DNA of 64,000 nucleotides from Rana temporaria (lineage: Eukaryota > Chordata > Amphibia > Anura > Ranidae): NCBI RefSeq assembly GCF_905171775.1, contig NC_053499.1:138244422-138308421 (forward strand), read 5' to 3'. The stretch's first letter is position 1; every line of letters begins with the position of its first letter. A model generated the notes under the pieces. That model ran no database searches, was not told where the DNA came from, and saw nothing but the letters and a program-made list of their open reading frames with translations. The position numbers and the translations under genes were made by a program. Of the stretch, positions 1 to 12,289 are shown piece after piece.

Positions 1-299
1 TACTTTAACTGGCAAAATGTCATTTTGTGTCTGCTAAAAGGGTTTTCTACTGTGCATGTAGATTTATCCAATCCTGACTGGAACCTCTTGATAATTAAAA
101 GATAAAGTTGTCTAGTTGTGCCGAATGCAGCTTATGGCACTATATATTCTTAGCTAAGTGACTAACCCCCTCTATGCTTACATTTCTCCTGAATGTGAGT
201 GGGTAGACACTTCTAAAAAGCAGCCTTTTTTGTTTGTTTTGTTTATTAAAATACTTAACAATAGGCTGTAGTGTTGAGTTCTTGTTTTTAAAGCAGTAA

Positions 300-561
300 G
301 GCCTCGTACACACGACTGAATTTCTCTGCAAAAACCAGCAAGAAACTTGCTGGGAGATAATTTTTTGCCGAGGAAACCGGTCGGGTGTACATTTTCGTGG
401 AGGAAACTGTCGAGAAACACGACAAGCCAAAAATAAAGCATGTTCTCTATTTCCTTGACGGGAATGGAGAAAATTGGCTTGTCGAGTTTCTCGACGGCTT
501 CACTCGACGAGCAAAACGATGTGTTTTGCCCGTCAAGTTTCTCGGTCGTGTGTACGAGGCC
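300..561. mobile_element. MITE with GGCCTCGTACACACGAC inverted termini (Harbinger-like)
   Basis: The left end GGCCTCGTACACACGAC (300-316) is the exact reverse complement of the right end at 545-561. Both sides are flanked by TAA (297-299 and 562-564), a 3-bp target duplication as expected for PIF/Harbinger transposons. No transposase frame is present, so it is non-autonomous. Confidence 0.8.
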
Positions 562-729
562 TAAGGGTTGGTTTACATTTAGGGCCAGAAGGCAGTAAAA
601 ACTTGAAATTGAGCTGTGTTTTTACTGCTTCCCCTTAAGCTGCAAAAGCAGTAGACGGGAATGTACACATGCAAAAAATGATCCCCCCTCTTGCACTATG
701 TGGGCAGCACCCCTTGTGATAGGTGTGTG

Positions 730-938
730 TACAGGGAGTGCCAGGTGTGCCTGGGCACACCCTAATAACCTTGTGCGCATTTACCGTTTACCTGCATTTA
801 CCTCTTATTGGCTCTGCCATCTTTCACTGTGCCGTCAGGGAAATCAATATGTCGGGTCATATATATGTAGACACATGCATGTGTGTTTGAGCTGCCGGGT
901 GCATACCCTAATGTAATAGGCTGCGCACCCCTGTGTAC
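730..938. mobile_element. Short MITE-like repeat ending in CAGGGRTGCNCAGCC-type termini
   Basis: The left part reads GTACAGGGAGTGCCAGG and the right part reads GGCTGCGCACCCCTGTG; they are imperfect inverted copies. Multiple GTGTGC/GCACAC motifs lie between. Boundaries are approximate and no clear target duplication was seen. Confidence 0.45.
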
Positions 939-1238
939 CTTACCATGACCCATTCGCCTCAATGGGGCTACACCACAACCAGCCTCCAACTGCATTCAAT
1001 GCACACAGTTGCAGCATGGTGGAGTTTTGTTAAGAGGTTAAAAACAATAATGAGGAGGCAACATAAAGCCTCCTCAGCACCTGTCAAATGCCCACCACTA
1101 TTTTTGAAAACTGCTTGCTAATCCTTTCTTACCTGTCCTGTGGCTGGGTTGACTTCAAGCAGTTATAGAAAGCTAGAAAAAAATTTATGCCATCCCTAAA
1201 GTCCAACTGGCCCCTCTTTCTGCAAGATGGGGGCTTAA

Positions 1239-1577
1239 AGAGGACCTTCAACCTACTCTCTACCATTTTTTTATACACCCACTTACTGGGTGTTGTTGTG
1301 TGCACTGTTTGGATACTCATGACCCAGCGGATCAATAGTTCTTCCATTGACACCCTTCTGTCAATAGACACCCCTCTGTCCTGCGATGCCATCTTACTTG
1401 TGACATCATCAAGAGGCCCGCCTTCCTCCTATTTAGTGAATGAAAGGCTAAAGCCCAGTAAGCACTGTGCACGTCATTGACCTAGGCGAATGACGTGCAT
1501 GGAAGGGTAAAGAAAAAAATCTGTGTAGAGGAAGGGGAGAGAAGGGGTAACTTTATGTAGTGGGTGAAGATCCACTT
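1239..1577. mobile_element. MITE flanked by TTAA
   Basis: TTAA at 1235-1238 precedes AGAGGACCTTCAACC, and GGTGAAGATCCACTT precedes TTAA at 1578-1581. The ends are imperfect inverted repeats and the flanks match TTAA-targeting families (Kolobok or piggyBac). Confidence 0.5.
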
Positions 1578-2028
1578 TTAACTGCAAAGGGCTCGATCTG
1601 ACTAAGGGGTCTTATTACAAAAACATTCACTTCGGGAATTAAACTGGCCATAGTTGGAGCAATTTTCCTTCCTGCAACCACGGGTTGCAGGACAGAAAAT
1701 AGCTCAATTCCCCCACCAATACAGTCAGTGTTGATCCTAAGTGGATAAGTGGGGGGGAGCCGTCCTGGCAAGGAGAGCACCCAGTGATTATTGCCAGCAG
1801 TAAGTCCAATGATGAGGAAACACTACTCAATGTGTGAGTGCTGCAAGTATTATATTGCAGGCAGAGGTGCCCACCCGGCTCGCCTCCGAGATCAACAGGG
1901 AAAAATAGATGAATGGCTTCACATTCCGGAAATATGCCAACATTTTCATCGTAATAATCAACAATTAAAAGTATATACAGCACAGCGATAGGCAATAATC
2001 GCATGAAACATTCAACAGGCTAGTTTAA

Positions 2029-2349
2029 TGCCATGTACACACGGTCGGAAAATCCAACCCTGGGTAGGCTCCATGGGACATTTGCTGTCCGAATTTCCTA
2101 CAACAAATGTTTGAGAGCACAAAACGCACAAAAAACACGCATGCTCGAAAAAAGTTCGACACATGCTCAGAATCATTGAACTTGTTTCTCGGCTCATTGT
2201 AGTGTTGTACGTCACCGCGTTCTTGGCATTCGGAATTTCCGACAACATTTGTGTGACTGTGTGTGTATGCAAGACAAGTTTGAGCCAACACCTGTCGGAA
2301 AAAAATCTAAGTTTTTTTTGGCGGAATGTCTGATCGTGTGTACGCGGCA
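2029..2349. mobile_element. Harbinger-like MITE, GTACACACG family
   Basis: The left end reads TGCCATGTACACACGGTCGG and the right end reads GATCGTGTGTACGCGGCA. They are flanked by TAA (2026-2028) and TTA (2350-2352). The interior contains, in reverse orientation, the same TGACGTAC...ACACTAC cassette found in the other family members in this window. Confidence 0.75.
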
Positions 2350-2523
2350 TTAGGCTCTATTTTTCCTGATTGAGATATGTCAGGAAAATTTTGCATTATG
2401 GCCACTAAATGGAGCTGACAATCATAGGAAATAACAATATTCAGTACTTTATGGTAATTATTCATGATGACTGAAAATTTTCTAAAAATGGACCCCATAC
2501 AGTTCACGGGCGTAGCCCAGTTA

Positions 2524-2954
2524 TGCCACGTACACACGATCGGTTCATCCGATAAAAACAGAGCGATGGATATTTCATCAGATATCCGATGAAGCTGACT
2601 TTCATCAGTCTTGCCTACACACCATCAGTTAAAAATTCGTTCATGTCAGAACGCGGTGACGTAAAACACTACGACGTGCTGAGAAAAATGAAGTTCAGTG
2701 CTTCCGAGCATGCGTCGACTTGATTCTGAGCATGCATGGATTTTTAACCGATGGACTTGCCCACAGACGATTGTTTTTTTCTATTGTTTTTTTAACCATC
2801 AGATAATTTTAAAACAGGTTCTACTTTTTTCACTGATGGTAAAAAAAACGATGGGGCCCACACACAATTGGTTTGTCCGATGAAAACGGTCCTTTGGACA
2901 ATACCGATCCATCGGACCGTTTTCATCAGACGAACCGATCGTGTGTACGCGGCA
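2524..2954. mobile_element. Harbinger-like MITE, GTACACACGATCGG family (431 bp)
   Basis: TTA at 2521-2523 and 2955-2957 flank TGCCACGTACACACGATCGG and its near-exact inverse at the right end. The interior carries GCGGTGACGTAAAACAC (from about 2653), shared with the copies at 10224 and 25264. Long inner inverted repeats (CCGATGAAAACGGTCC type) lie near 2877-2930. Confidence 0.85.
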
Positions 2955-5249
2955 TTAGAGTAATTATTTATTCAAAAAGCATTGTACACTTTACACACCC
3001 AGCTTTGTTTATTTTTTGATATATTTCACTAGTGATGAACCTTTTTCCAGAAAAATAGAATAGAGAATGCAACTTGCATGCATGGGCCCTGCAGAAAAGA
3101 TTTTGATGAGCGGCCATTTCAGGGACAAGGACAGATAAGTATACAAATGAGGAGGTTCAAATGTAAATGATCAATCCTCCCATCAGGGACACAGAGAGCA
3201 GAAAAAGCCCAACAGGGTTTTCTGCATTTTCCCACAATAACCAAAACATGAACTAAAATCCTATTTGGCCTTAGATGTCAGTGAAAAGATCATTATTGGA
3301 ATGCATAGTAGTACGTGTAATGGTTAATGTGTCTGATATGCACAGAAGCAGGTCATTGTCTGCTAGCTGCACAAAGGTCTTGTACTATTATCTTTCAAAT
3401 CAGGCAATAATAAAGGGCAAGCCGGTAGGTGCTCATTTTCTTCCTAATGAGGGCATTAAGGTTTTGTTTTTTCTTATTGGCGCTTGTGATTTTTTTTTTT
3501 CATTAGCTAAAAAAATAAAAAATGCCACAACATTATATCACATCTGATTATTTACATTGTCTATAGATCGTATGAGAAGATTTTTTTGCAGTTGATGCCT
3601 CTAGTGGATGCATTGTGTACGGCATCGGTCTGTGCACTTCAATGACATCTCTGAGGCTTAGTACATTGAACTGACTGCACCCTGAGCTATTTCAGCCATA
3701 AACCAAACTTTCAAACTCACTCAGTCAAAGTAAATGTGAAAAAAAAAATGGGTGGAATACAGCAATTTCTCTAATGGAAGAAGGGAAAATGTATTTTATA
3801 TGTAATTTTCCTGCTGACATGGCTAGAATATGATTATGATGTACTTTGATGCATTAACCACAAATGTACAGGAGGAAATATTGCTCACTTAGGGCCTTAT
3901 ATTATTATGTTTTCAGTGCAAACACACTAGAAAATATTTTATCATTGAGGCATGAACACTTCTAAATTCCGCTATATGCAGGAGGAAGCTCCAGCCACAA
4001 TTGGTACAAACTATGGGAAAGCTAATAACATGTTTGGCAGCCATTTAATATCACAGTTTATATCCTAAGTGGACATGTCATCATATATACTTTGTCCTGG
4101 TAAGTGCATGCATTCTGAGTAATATGTAATTAAAAGATTTACAGACTCAGTACTCTCCCTTACAATGCCTTCATCTACTTTTTAACCCAGAAGGAATTAT
4201 CCAGAATCATTATCTAGCTGTAGTGCAACCTTGTCGAGGGTTGTTATGCTATTTCCCATGCTGGAGCCTATTGCATTTTTTTCAATCAATGGAGGGTCTA
4301 CAGCCCATAAAACCTCTATACCCTCCTTGGCCTACAGGTCACAACAGGAAACACACCTTCACTTACTTATGGGGAGCCCCTTAGATCCCAGTGGCCATAG
4401 GCCATAGACCATAGACCCGGTCCATTTAGGGTCCCAATGAACACCTGGACACAAAAGTTTCCAGGGTCACTGGTTACAAAGTGCCATTTTTAAGTCTTTC
4501 TTTCCAAGGTATGGACTACCCTCTGTTCTATAGGAATAACGTTCTGATGGATATACTGTAAGGCAGCCCTAAAAATTTCAACTCGCCTTCTCACATTAGG
4601 TGAGTGGAAATAAACTGAGGGCGAGTGTGGAGCCATATCAAAGGGGAGACAGGAGCTGCCAGCAGGTGGAGTTGAACAGAAGCCGATTCTTCTCCCAGTG
4701 TCCACCCCCAGTCATTCTCTTGGCAGGGCCTGGCATATAGTGGGAGTTGGCAAATAACTAGATGAGGTTGGGGCCCAGCGGTGGGTTTGGTTGGAGCTGC
4801 CAAAGTTACTTTTCCCATTAACAAGCTGGTGATTGGTTAGTTGTAAGTAGGAAAGGTTAACTTTGGCCACTCCCACTCCCCAGTTTAGTGCTATGTTATG
4901 TATGTCTCTATGCATCCTAAATCAATGAAAGTGTTATATATTTATATTTAAAGATTTATTTATTTAATATAGTATTAAAATATGTACTTTAAACTGTACA
5001 GTTTTTATCTTACTGAAAAAAGACAAGAGGATTGTTCAGAGCTGCATTAACTGTTTGTGGCCAGACAGGGCACAAATGACATGAACTCCTATACTGTACA
5101 AGGTGCAAGCCTTAATTAACTTTAATCAGTCAATGTTAATAAAATCATGACAGAATGCACTAAGGCCTATTGAAGACTAACTTCACCCAACAGACATGAA
5201 AGGAGGCCAGCTTTAGTGTTTTTTCATGATTTTAATAATGTAAACTGCT

Positions 5250-5390
5250 CAAGCCCTGAAGAAGGGGGCGGCTCCTGAAATGCATTGATTATATTTGATG
5301 TTCTTAACCATTAAATGTTTTAAAAAGTCCTTCAAGTGAAAGGAACGTTTGTATCAAGTGCTCCTTCCTACACATTCAAGAAAGGGAATA
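5250..5390 (+). mobile_element. Retroelement tail with CTGAAGA...GAAA motif
   Basis: CCCTGAAGAAGGGGGC, GCTCCTGAAATGC and the following sequence ending GTGCTCCTTCC resemble the tails at 47967 and 50402. The layout suggests the 3' end of a Penelope-like or similar retroelement. The copy is degraded and class assignment is tentative. Confidence 0.4.
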
Positions 5391-6470
5391 AAGAGGCTCA
5401 GTCCACATCCCCATTTAACTCTTCTTTGCAGCATGTAAACTTGCACAACAAGAGTCACTATCTAAACTCCATATTTTAGGCCACATTTCTCACTCACCAA
5501 GAAGTGAGTAACTTCCTGCTATCCTGGTGATGTCCACTGATATAGCAGATGGCTTTCCCCCTAAGGGGAAGCCACATATCAAGTACTTTACAACTTCCAA
5601 GCTGAGGCCCTAACCCTACCACAAGTACTCAAACTGTTTACTACCTAGATATAGGCACTGTCTATCACTAGCAGGCCTTTAAATACTTCCCTAAACTTGG
5701 ATACCATTTTAGAGATGACATAGTCATACAATTATTAGTGCCTGTGCAGTTCTTACACAGCTCGGCCTCCTAATACAGCCTCTTAACTTGATACAAAGTA
5801 AAAATGTTGCATTGTGATTTCTAGAGAGAGAGACTACAGAAATGCTTCCTCCTATCTGCAGCAGACTGGTGACAACATCTCAGCCTAGGCAAATACACTT
5901 GTCTGGAGCTTAAAGCCCTTGGTTTTGTTTTTTGTTTAAATCAGCACAAGGGACAGTGCTTGCATTCAAGGAGTCCCTTGTGCTGGCGCTTGCTTTCTTA
6001 GTGGAAGTCTACCATCCTCTGCTCCCTCATACTCCCACATCTTCCAGTACTCTTCCACTGTGAGGATTAATGCAGCTGCTGGAACTGTCATAGGCACTAG
6101 TCAGGAGTGCCGACTATGCTCACCCTTTTCGCTCCCTTCTCCATAGCTGTACTATAGCTTCCCACAATGTAAATCACTCTATGAATGAAGAATGGGTGGA
6201 TGAATGAAAGGTTTTCCTTCTCAATCCATAGAGAATGTTTCATTGAATGGAGGAGGTGGGTAGAAAGGGTGGTCATAGTCATCATTTTTGATGAGTGCCT
6301 ATTATATCTCCAACAGCTGTAATTAAAGCCAAGCACTGCCCCCCAACACTGGAGTATCAGCACAGTAGGGGTATGGGGAGGGGGTGGGACTAAATATTTT
6401 CAACTAAGAGAGTAGTCACCAGCACAAAGAACTCTGCTTATTGAATGTAAGATGATCTGGACAGAAACAC

Positions 6471-6550
6471 TTCCTGTCCTAGGTTGACAATGTCTACTTA
6501 CTGTTCTGTACCTATATAGAAGCCACATTGTCATCCTAGGACAGGAGGGG
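6471..6550. repeat. Small hairpin, arms CTTCCTGTCCTAGG
   Basis: CTTCCTGTCCTAGGTTGACA near 6471 faces TGTCATCCTAGGACAGGAG near 6531-6549 as imperfect inverted arms. It is probably the core of a short MITE; outer termini were not identified. Confidence 0.45.
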
Positions 6551-7552
6551 GTTCTGTAGTCCTTAGAGATAGCTAGGAACAATGTAACTGATACCAGTCA
6601 ACACATGTTGTTATCAGCTAACAAGATTTCTGGTAGTATCCACAGGTATGTTTTGCATGAATCAATTCGATATAACAAAATGTTTCTATTATATAATTGC
6701 CAAACCAAAAGGGGCTATATGAGAACAGTTTCTTGTGAGGGTCTACGTATCCTTTAATGAGTGCATTTCTTTTGCTTTTTTGCAAAACTGATACTGTTGC
6801 TTTAATACATTGTTGCATGCCAAAAAGGTACTGAAGCTGACAAATCCACTTGAACAATTTTATATCTCTGGTTGAATCCCGGGGCAGGAATTGCATGCAC
6901 ACTTTAAACACAAATATATAATAAAACCAAGGCATCATGAGTACAGATTACAAATGATCATGTAATATGGGAAAAAAAAGATTAAATTATGACTACATTA
7001 GGGCTTGCATGTGGTTGTCACTCTACCAAGATGTTCCTCCAACAAGATGGAAGCCAAATTGCTCAGTGACTCTGTTATTCTGCAGTCCTGCCAAACTAAC
7101 ATATTGCCGTGTGTGTCAGTTCCATTACTTTTATCTTAGCTGCAGAAATAAGAACATGATGTTCTTTGAATATCCCCTCAGTTGTCTCTATATTTGAACC
7201 AATTAAAGTGTACCTGTCCCTCAGACACAGCAGGGGTCACCATTGTGTTTGCGGAACAAATGCACGTCCTTTTAATTCTCCAGGATTGAGTGACATTACC
7301 GCTACAGTGATGTCAAAAGTTCCTAATAAATTGTGTTGTACTGCTTCTACAATCCAGGTTATTCGGTAAGGGAATATAAAGAGTAATAAGGATGCAAAGC
7401 AACTCATAACAACCTATGCATGAAAGCAATCAGACATTGCCATCAAGTGTAACAAAAATGCAAATACTTGAGTTAACTAAATGGGTAGATATACTAAAAC
7501 TGGTGCAGCTGTGCATAGTTGCAAATCAGCTTCTAACTTCAGGTCATAGTTA

Positions 7553-7890
7553 CATAGTTAGTCAGTTAGTCAGGTTGAAAAAAGACACAAGTGAGCCCTG
7601 GTTCACACTGGGTACGATTTGGAATGACATGTCAAATCGCATCTCAAATTGGCGGCATTTGCCGGCAATTGTCGGCAATGGCACTGTCCTAATCAGTGCG
7701 ACGCCGCATCTGCGATTTCAAAAAGTAGTTCCTGTACTACTTTTTGCGATTTCGGGCCGCGATTTACATTAAATTGAAGCCGAAATTGCGGCAAAATTGC
7801 GGCCGCGAAATTGCGGTAAAATCGCGCATTTTACCGCGATTTTGAATTTGCAGCAGTGTGAACCTAGGCTCCATCCAGTTCAACCAGGTC
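7553..7890 (-). mobile_element. Older retroelement 3' tail (reverse orientation), split by a MITE
   Basis: The left part (TAGTTAGTCAGTTAGTCAGG, then TTGAAAAAAGACACAAGT) and the right part (CCATCCAGTTCAACC, from about 7871) together form the reverse of the tail seen at 10960-10985 (GGTTGAACTAGATGGACATGTGTC). The insertion at 7593-7870 separates them. Confidence 0.65.
7593..7870. mobile_element. MITE with GAGCCCTGGTTCACACTG termini, nested in a retroelement tail
   Basis: The left end GAGCCCTGGTTCACACTG and right end CAGTGTGAACCTAGGCTC are inverted copies. The CpG-rich interior contains TTGCGGTAAAATCGCGCATT and further inverted repeats. It interrupts an older repeat, so it is the younger insertion. 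Confidence 0.65.
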
Positions 7891-8303
7891 GTTCAATTAA
7901 GCTTTGTCAATGCAATCTGGAAGCTGATTGGTTACAATGCACAGCTGCGCCAGATTCTGCAAAGGAAGTTGCACTTTGCAGGAAAGTTTGCCCCTGAGCT
8001 TAGTTAATAACGCTCTCCTGACTTAATTTTTTTTTAATTTTCCTAGTACATGATTGGGTATTGTTTACAAAGTGAAATGTCACTCCATTCACTAAGTCTG
8101 GGGCAAATTTCTGTTTAAAGTGCATCTTCCTTTGAAATTTTAACAGCCTTTGCCTTTAGTAAATAAAACATCCAATAGGTATGCACTGACAACATTTCAA
8201 CGTGTAAATCATGCCTAATTAAAACTTTGGCTGTGACATCGAATAGTGATAAAGTCAACTTGATTTAGCTGACAGTAGGAACTAATAAAAATTCAAAACA
8301 TAC

Positions 8304-8555
8304 CCTTCCAACTAGTATGGGTTCAGGGCCAGAGAACTCTTCCAGAACAAACATTTGATTCCACACCCAGCCTCTCTTGGATCGGTTCAAAACTTTTTGC
8401 TCATCGTTGACTCCAGTAAGTTCCAAGGTGGCATCAGTCGCCAGTACATGGGAATCATCCCTCGGAGCCATATATACATGAGGAAGTACTGCAATCCATA
8501 ATATGATTAATGGAGTCCAAACATCCATGAATGTTTCCCCCAGTCTTTCTGGCAT
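8304..8555 (-). CDS. CDH8: Cadherin-8, first coding exon (84 codons; signal peptide, propeptide, start of EC1)
   Basis: This exon encodes the N-terminus of cadherin-8, a type II classical cadherin that mediates calcium-dependent homophilic adhesion, mainly between neurons. It starts MPERL, has a hydrophobic signal segment (WTPLIILWIAVL, residues 13-24), a short propeptide, a furin site RSKR (58-61) and the mature N-terminus GWVWNQMFVLEEFSG. The two tryptophans at 63 and 65 are the docking Trp2/Trp4 pair of type II cadherins. Asn57 lies in an N-R-S sequon. From memory, human CDH8 has the same start, the same RSKR position and the same 84-residue length before the exon break. CDH11 and CDH10 differ in the VLEEFSGPEP region. 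The frame ends at AGG followed by the donor GTATGT (8303-8298); beyond it the translation loses cadherin character. The start codon has A at -3. The remaining exons lie left of the window. Confidence 0.95.
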
Positions 8556-8756
8556 TTTAACGCAGGTTAAAGGGAGCGTGGACAACATGAAACAAATGTT
8601 CTTGCTCACATCCAGATCGCAGCCATCCAATTCATCATGCGGCGAGAGATATTTACTTGCAGCTGATCCGAGGCTTTATTGCTCAATAAACATAAGCATA
8701 AATAGTTCACATTTGAAGGACATGACGTGTCTGGAATATCACTCATCGATGTTTCC
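8556..8756 (-). other. CDH8: 5' UTR part of CDH8 exon 2, with putative splice acceptor
   Basis: On the minus strand a pyrimidine-rich tract (roughly 8762-8790, reading TTTTTCTTCTCTCC then ATTTTTCCATTTAAG) ends in AG at 8758-8757. This is a credible 3' splice site, placing the exon start at 8756. The 201 bases to the start codon hold several ATGs. One at 8588-8586 is in frame with the cadherin start and would add 11 residues (MLSTLPLTCVK), but it has T at -3, so the MPERL start is preferred. The acceptor is inferred from sequence only. Confidence 0.6.
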
Positions 8757-9289
8757 CTTAAATGGAAAAATGGAGAGAAGAAAAAGTAAGGAATTTGTTC
8801 AGCATAACATGGTATGTTATTAACAGTTAATAGGCATTGTAAGCACAAATATTGAAGACGTTCAGAAGACGAGAGAGTGGAAAACAAGAGGTATGAAGAA
8901 TTATCAGAAATAAGGGCTGAAATGGTACAATTTTTTAAAAGCTAAGATTGAATTAATGTTCAGACTCTGTTAGTCAAAATGTATGCAATTTACTGTGACT
9001 TTTGAGAAAACGATTTTTCTTAAGCAATTCCATTTAAAATGCCAAACCAATCACTGAAATCATACAGCTATTCAACAATTGTTACAACTGTGCCAAGGGA
9101 AATTGGTTCACCTTATTAAAAGCCCCATTTTGGCCCCCCTTCGTCACTTTCAGTGTTCCTGCCCTACAGTAGGAGTTACTCTGGGCATTAGCTACTGTGA
9201 TTCAAAAAGTGAAAAAAAAAAAAAAAATTACAAGCTTTTGGCTGAAACCGTAGCAGGTTCACCACCAGGAAAAAAAGGAATGATCTATA

Positions 9290-9842
9290 AGAGGGTTTCT
9301 CAATCAGGTTTTCATAGAACCTTAGGGTTCCTCTAGAGCTTGCTAGGGGTTCCTTGAACAATGACCAATTTCTGCTTCTCACATAAGTTCTCACTGACAC
9401 CATTGATCTTTTTAGCTATCGGTAAGGGGGTAATTCTTCTCAATGACCACAAGTAAAAGGAACATTTTCCCATTGACCATCACACAAATTTATCATGAGT
9501 AGTAGATATCGTAATTTTTACAAGGGGTTCCTTCTGTTTCAAATGTTTTATTGAATTTTGAAAAAAGGTTACAAAGTACAATTAAGTATTGCACGTTGCG
9601 CAACAACGTTGTTGAACATAGATTATGATAGTAGCTATATGTAACCACTAACATTTTGCATAATTCAAACAAAAGGTGGAGAACGTAAACTAATGATATA
9701 CAAATAACGCTCGAGCCCCTCCCCTAGTGTGGCACCCCAAGTGGGATCTGTTTTGTGCCACAGGAGTGGAGAGGCTTCACTGATACGGGGTTCCTTGATA
9801 CGGAAAAGTTATTTCAAGGGTTCCACTGTGTTCCTACAAGTA
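9290..9842. mobile_element. Degraded transposon with GGGTTCC-rich ends and an internal insertion
   Basis: The left end (TTTCTCAATCAGGTTTTCAT, CTTAGGGTTCCTC) resembles the left end of the element at 18392. GGGGTTCC motifs recur at the right end (9787-9840). An unrelated segment at about 9538-9785 (starting TTCAAATGTTTTATTGAATT) looks like a nested retroelement fragment. Boundaries are approximate. Confidence 0.4.
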
Positions 9843-10223
9843 GACTGAAAGTTTTAGATATCTCAGCTCACCTAAAAAAAAGGTGAGCTCACAGAGGTCA
9901 TATTCTCTCATTGGTACATGTCCCCATTGAAAGTGACTGTTTTCTCATGCTTTTTGTTGGACTATAAACAGTTTATTAGCCCTACATAAGGCCAGAATTT
10001 AATAGCAAGATTCACCCCCTATAGACGTTAATGGGGTTTATTTCAAAGTTCTTGATTTTCAAGTAAATATTTTGGAAATTTTTCGCAAACCAAACCCACT
10101 TCCTACCCCCCAGGTGTTCTGTTATTCAGTTAAAGGCCATCACAAAGGTAAACGTGGCACGCCTTACATCTGGAGAGAAAAAGAGATTTAATCTCCAAAT
10201 ATAGAAAGATTTCTTCACAGTAA

Positions 10224-10600
10224 AGCCCTGTACACACCATCAGTGCATCCGATTAGAATGCTCAGAAGGATCGTTGTCTAATGTGCCTACACACCATCAG
10301 TTAAAAAAATGACCAAGTCCAACGTGGTGACGTAAAACACAACGACAAGCAGAGAAAAATGAAGTTCAAAGCTTCCAAGCTTGATTCTGAGCATGCGTGG
10401 GTTTTTAACCGATGCTTTTGCGTACTAACCATCGGTTTTGACCTACCGGTTAGGCGTCCATCGGTTCAATTTTAAAGCAAGTTCTAAAATTTTTGACCGA
10501 AGGATAACTGACCGATGGGGCCCACACACTATCGTTTGGACCAATGAAAAGGTCCTTCAGTCCGTTTTCATCGGTTTGGACCGACCGTGTGTACGCGGCC
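10224..10600. mobile_element. Harbinger-like MITE, GTACACACNATCGG family
   Basis: TAA at 10221-10223 and 10601-10603 flank AGCCCTGTACACACCATCAG and CGACCGTGTGTACGCGGCC. The interior holds GGTGACGTAAAACACAACG and the CATGCGTGGGTTTTTAACCG block shared with the copies at 2524 and 25264. Confidence 0.8.
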
Positions 10601-10603
10601 TAA

Positions 10604-10875
10604 GAGCTGTAAAAAAGTGGAATAGACTCCCTCCAGAGGTGGTTCTGGCCAGCTCAGTAGATTGCTTTTAAAAAAAGGCCTGGATTCTTTCCTAAATGTA
10701 CAGAATATAACTGAGTACTAATATTTATAGGTAAAGCTGATCCAGGGAATATCCGATTGCCTCTCGGGGGATCAGGAAGGAATTTTTTGACCCGCTGGAG
10801 CAAAATGGATCATGCTTTGCTGTAGGTTTTTGCCTTCCTCTGAATCAACTGTGGGTATAGGACTGTGTATATGGG

Positions 10876-10935
<60 letters not shown>

Positions 10936-10985
10936 TTTTTTTCATTTATAGGTTGAACTAGATGGACATGTGTCTTTTTATTATA
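10604..10985 (+). mobile_element. 3' remnant of a non-LTR retrotransposon
   Basis: The first 70 bases translate in the + frame to AVKKWNRLPPEVVLASSVDCF, resembling the WN-LP-EVV-A-S-FK end of CR1/L2/Rex-type reverse-transcriptase proteins. The untranslated tail holds GGGGGATCAGGAAGGAATTT, GCCTTCCTCTGAATCAAC and GGTTGAACTAGATGGACATG, wording common in amphibian repeat tails. Only the extreme C-terminus remains, and the MITE at 10224-10600 abuts it. Confidence 0.65.
10881..10942. repeat. (AT)n followed by T homopolymer
   Basis: A pure AT dinucleotide run (10881-10918) is followed by about 24 T within the retroelement tail. Confidence 0.95.
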
Positions 10986-12289
10986 TAGTATATCCTAAAA
11001 AAAAAATCACATTGTGTTTCTAATCATCTTTTGGTATTATGGGCGAAATCAGATATGAATTCCAACTGCATAACTATCTTCCCTTTAGTGAGTAGACACC
11101 TCTTCATGGGACTTCCAGGTTCTGTCATCTCAGCCATGATGTCTCAGTCTATCTGCTATATTCTCCACAATGTAAAGTATTTAAAAAATCCATAATGGAA
11201 AGGGAAACTCTGTCATAATATACATAGCAGATGTTATGAGCTATCCATAGCATGATGTTACTTGAGCTATATTAATTGACCAATGCAGCCATCTACCCAA
11301 AAATGTCAACTACAAAATTAAATCACCAGTTGTCAGTATAATATAATTGTACAATATATAAATAATTGAAGAAATACAGCAAAGCTGTTAAAAAGGCCAT
11401 GATAAAAGAAGAAACTTATGGACTTCAGTTGGCTGCCAAGGCAGATGTGACAGTTAGTTGATAGAAAAAAACTGACCATGCCCCGGTACGTGCTCCTCTC
11501 AGATTATTGGAATGGAAAGAGTTTTTGCTATGGTCAACATATATGCCCTATTCCAAGGTTTTGTTCCCACAAAAGGATGATCAAATGACGTCTACGCTCT
11601 TCACTGCAAGTGTGTACCTTGTTTTTTTGCTTAGCTCGTATTGTTCCATGATTACAAAGCTGCTTTGTCATTTGAGAAGACACAAAGCTCCCAATTTCTG
11701 TTTAGGGAAATCAGGTGGTTATGTGCTTGTGCAAGCATGCTCCAAGCTTACGCATGCATATTTCTGACAAATATAACCTTGCATAGAACATTGGGGAGAA
11801 GACAAAGAAGCCAACTACACGTAACAGGCAGGGTTTTATTAAAAGTCATGAAGAACATTGTTGCCTTGCAACGGCACTGACAATATTTGCAAGTTAATGT
11901 TCCTTTGGAAACTACTGGTAAGATGTAATTTAAATACGACTTAGAAGGCAACAAGTGCAGCCTGAGAAAATTTTAAAAAAATTGAATTTAATCCACAGAT
12001 ACTTATGTAGACGTGTAAAGATCAGTCAAACACCAATGACTCACTGAGTGTGACACTTGTGTATACTTCTATCTAAGCCTCACAGAGCCGCAAAATTCTC
12101 AATGACCCACCTGCCCTAATTACCAAGGTGATAATATATTGTGTATTAATTAACTCATTGCTGATTGTTGCAAGCAGTGGTGCAAATGTTTGGTATTGCT
12201 TGCAAATATTTTATTCTTTAGATTATTGAACACAATCCTAGAATATGACATATAATCTGATCTTGTTGGTCCTAATTCATGAAGGTGCA

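Larger units (their letters stand above)
1..8303 (-). other. CDH8: CDH8 intron 2, 5' part
   Basis: This is the sequence downstream of the GTATGT donor in the direction of CDH8 transcription. No further cadherin exon is visible, so the next one lies outside the window. It holds the mobile elements listed separately between 300 and 2954, then mostly unique AT-rich sequence. The stretches 2958-5249 and 5391-7554 show no gene and no repeat I recognise, apart from a small hairpin at 6471-6550. Confidence 0.8.

Noticed and set aside
10438..10671. 77-codon frame treated as one protein
   Set aside because: It fuses a MITE (to 10600) with the C-terminal remnant of a retrotransposon. Only the last ~21 residues have family character.
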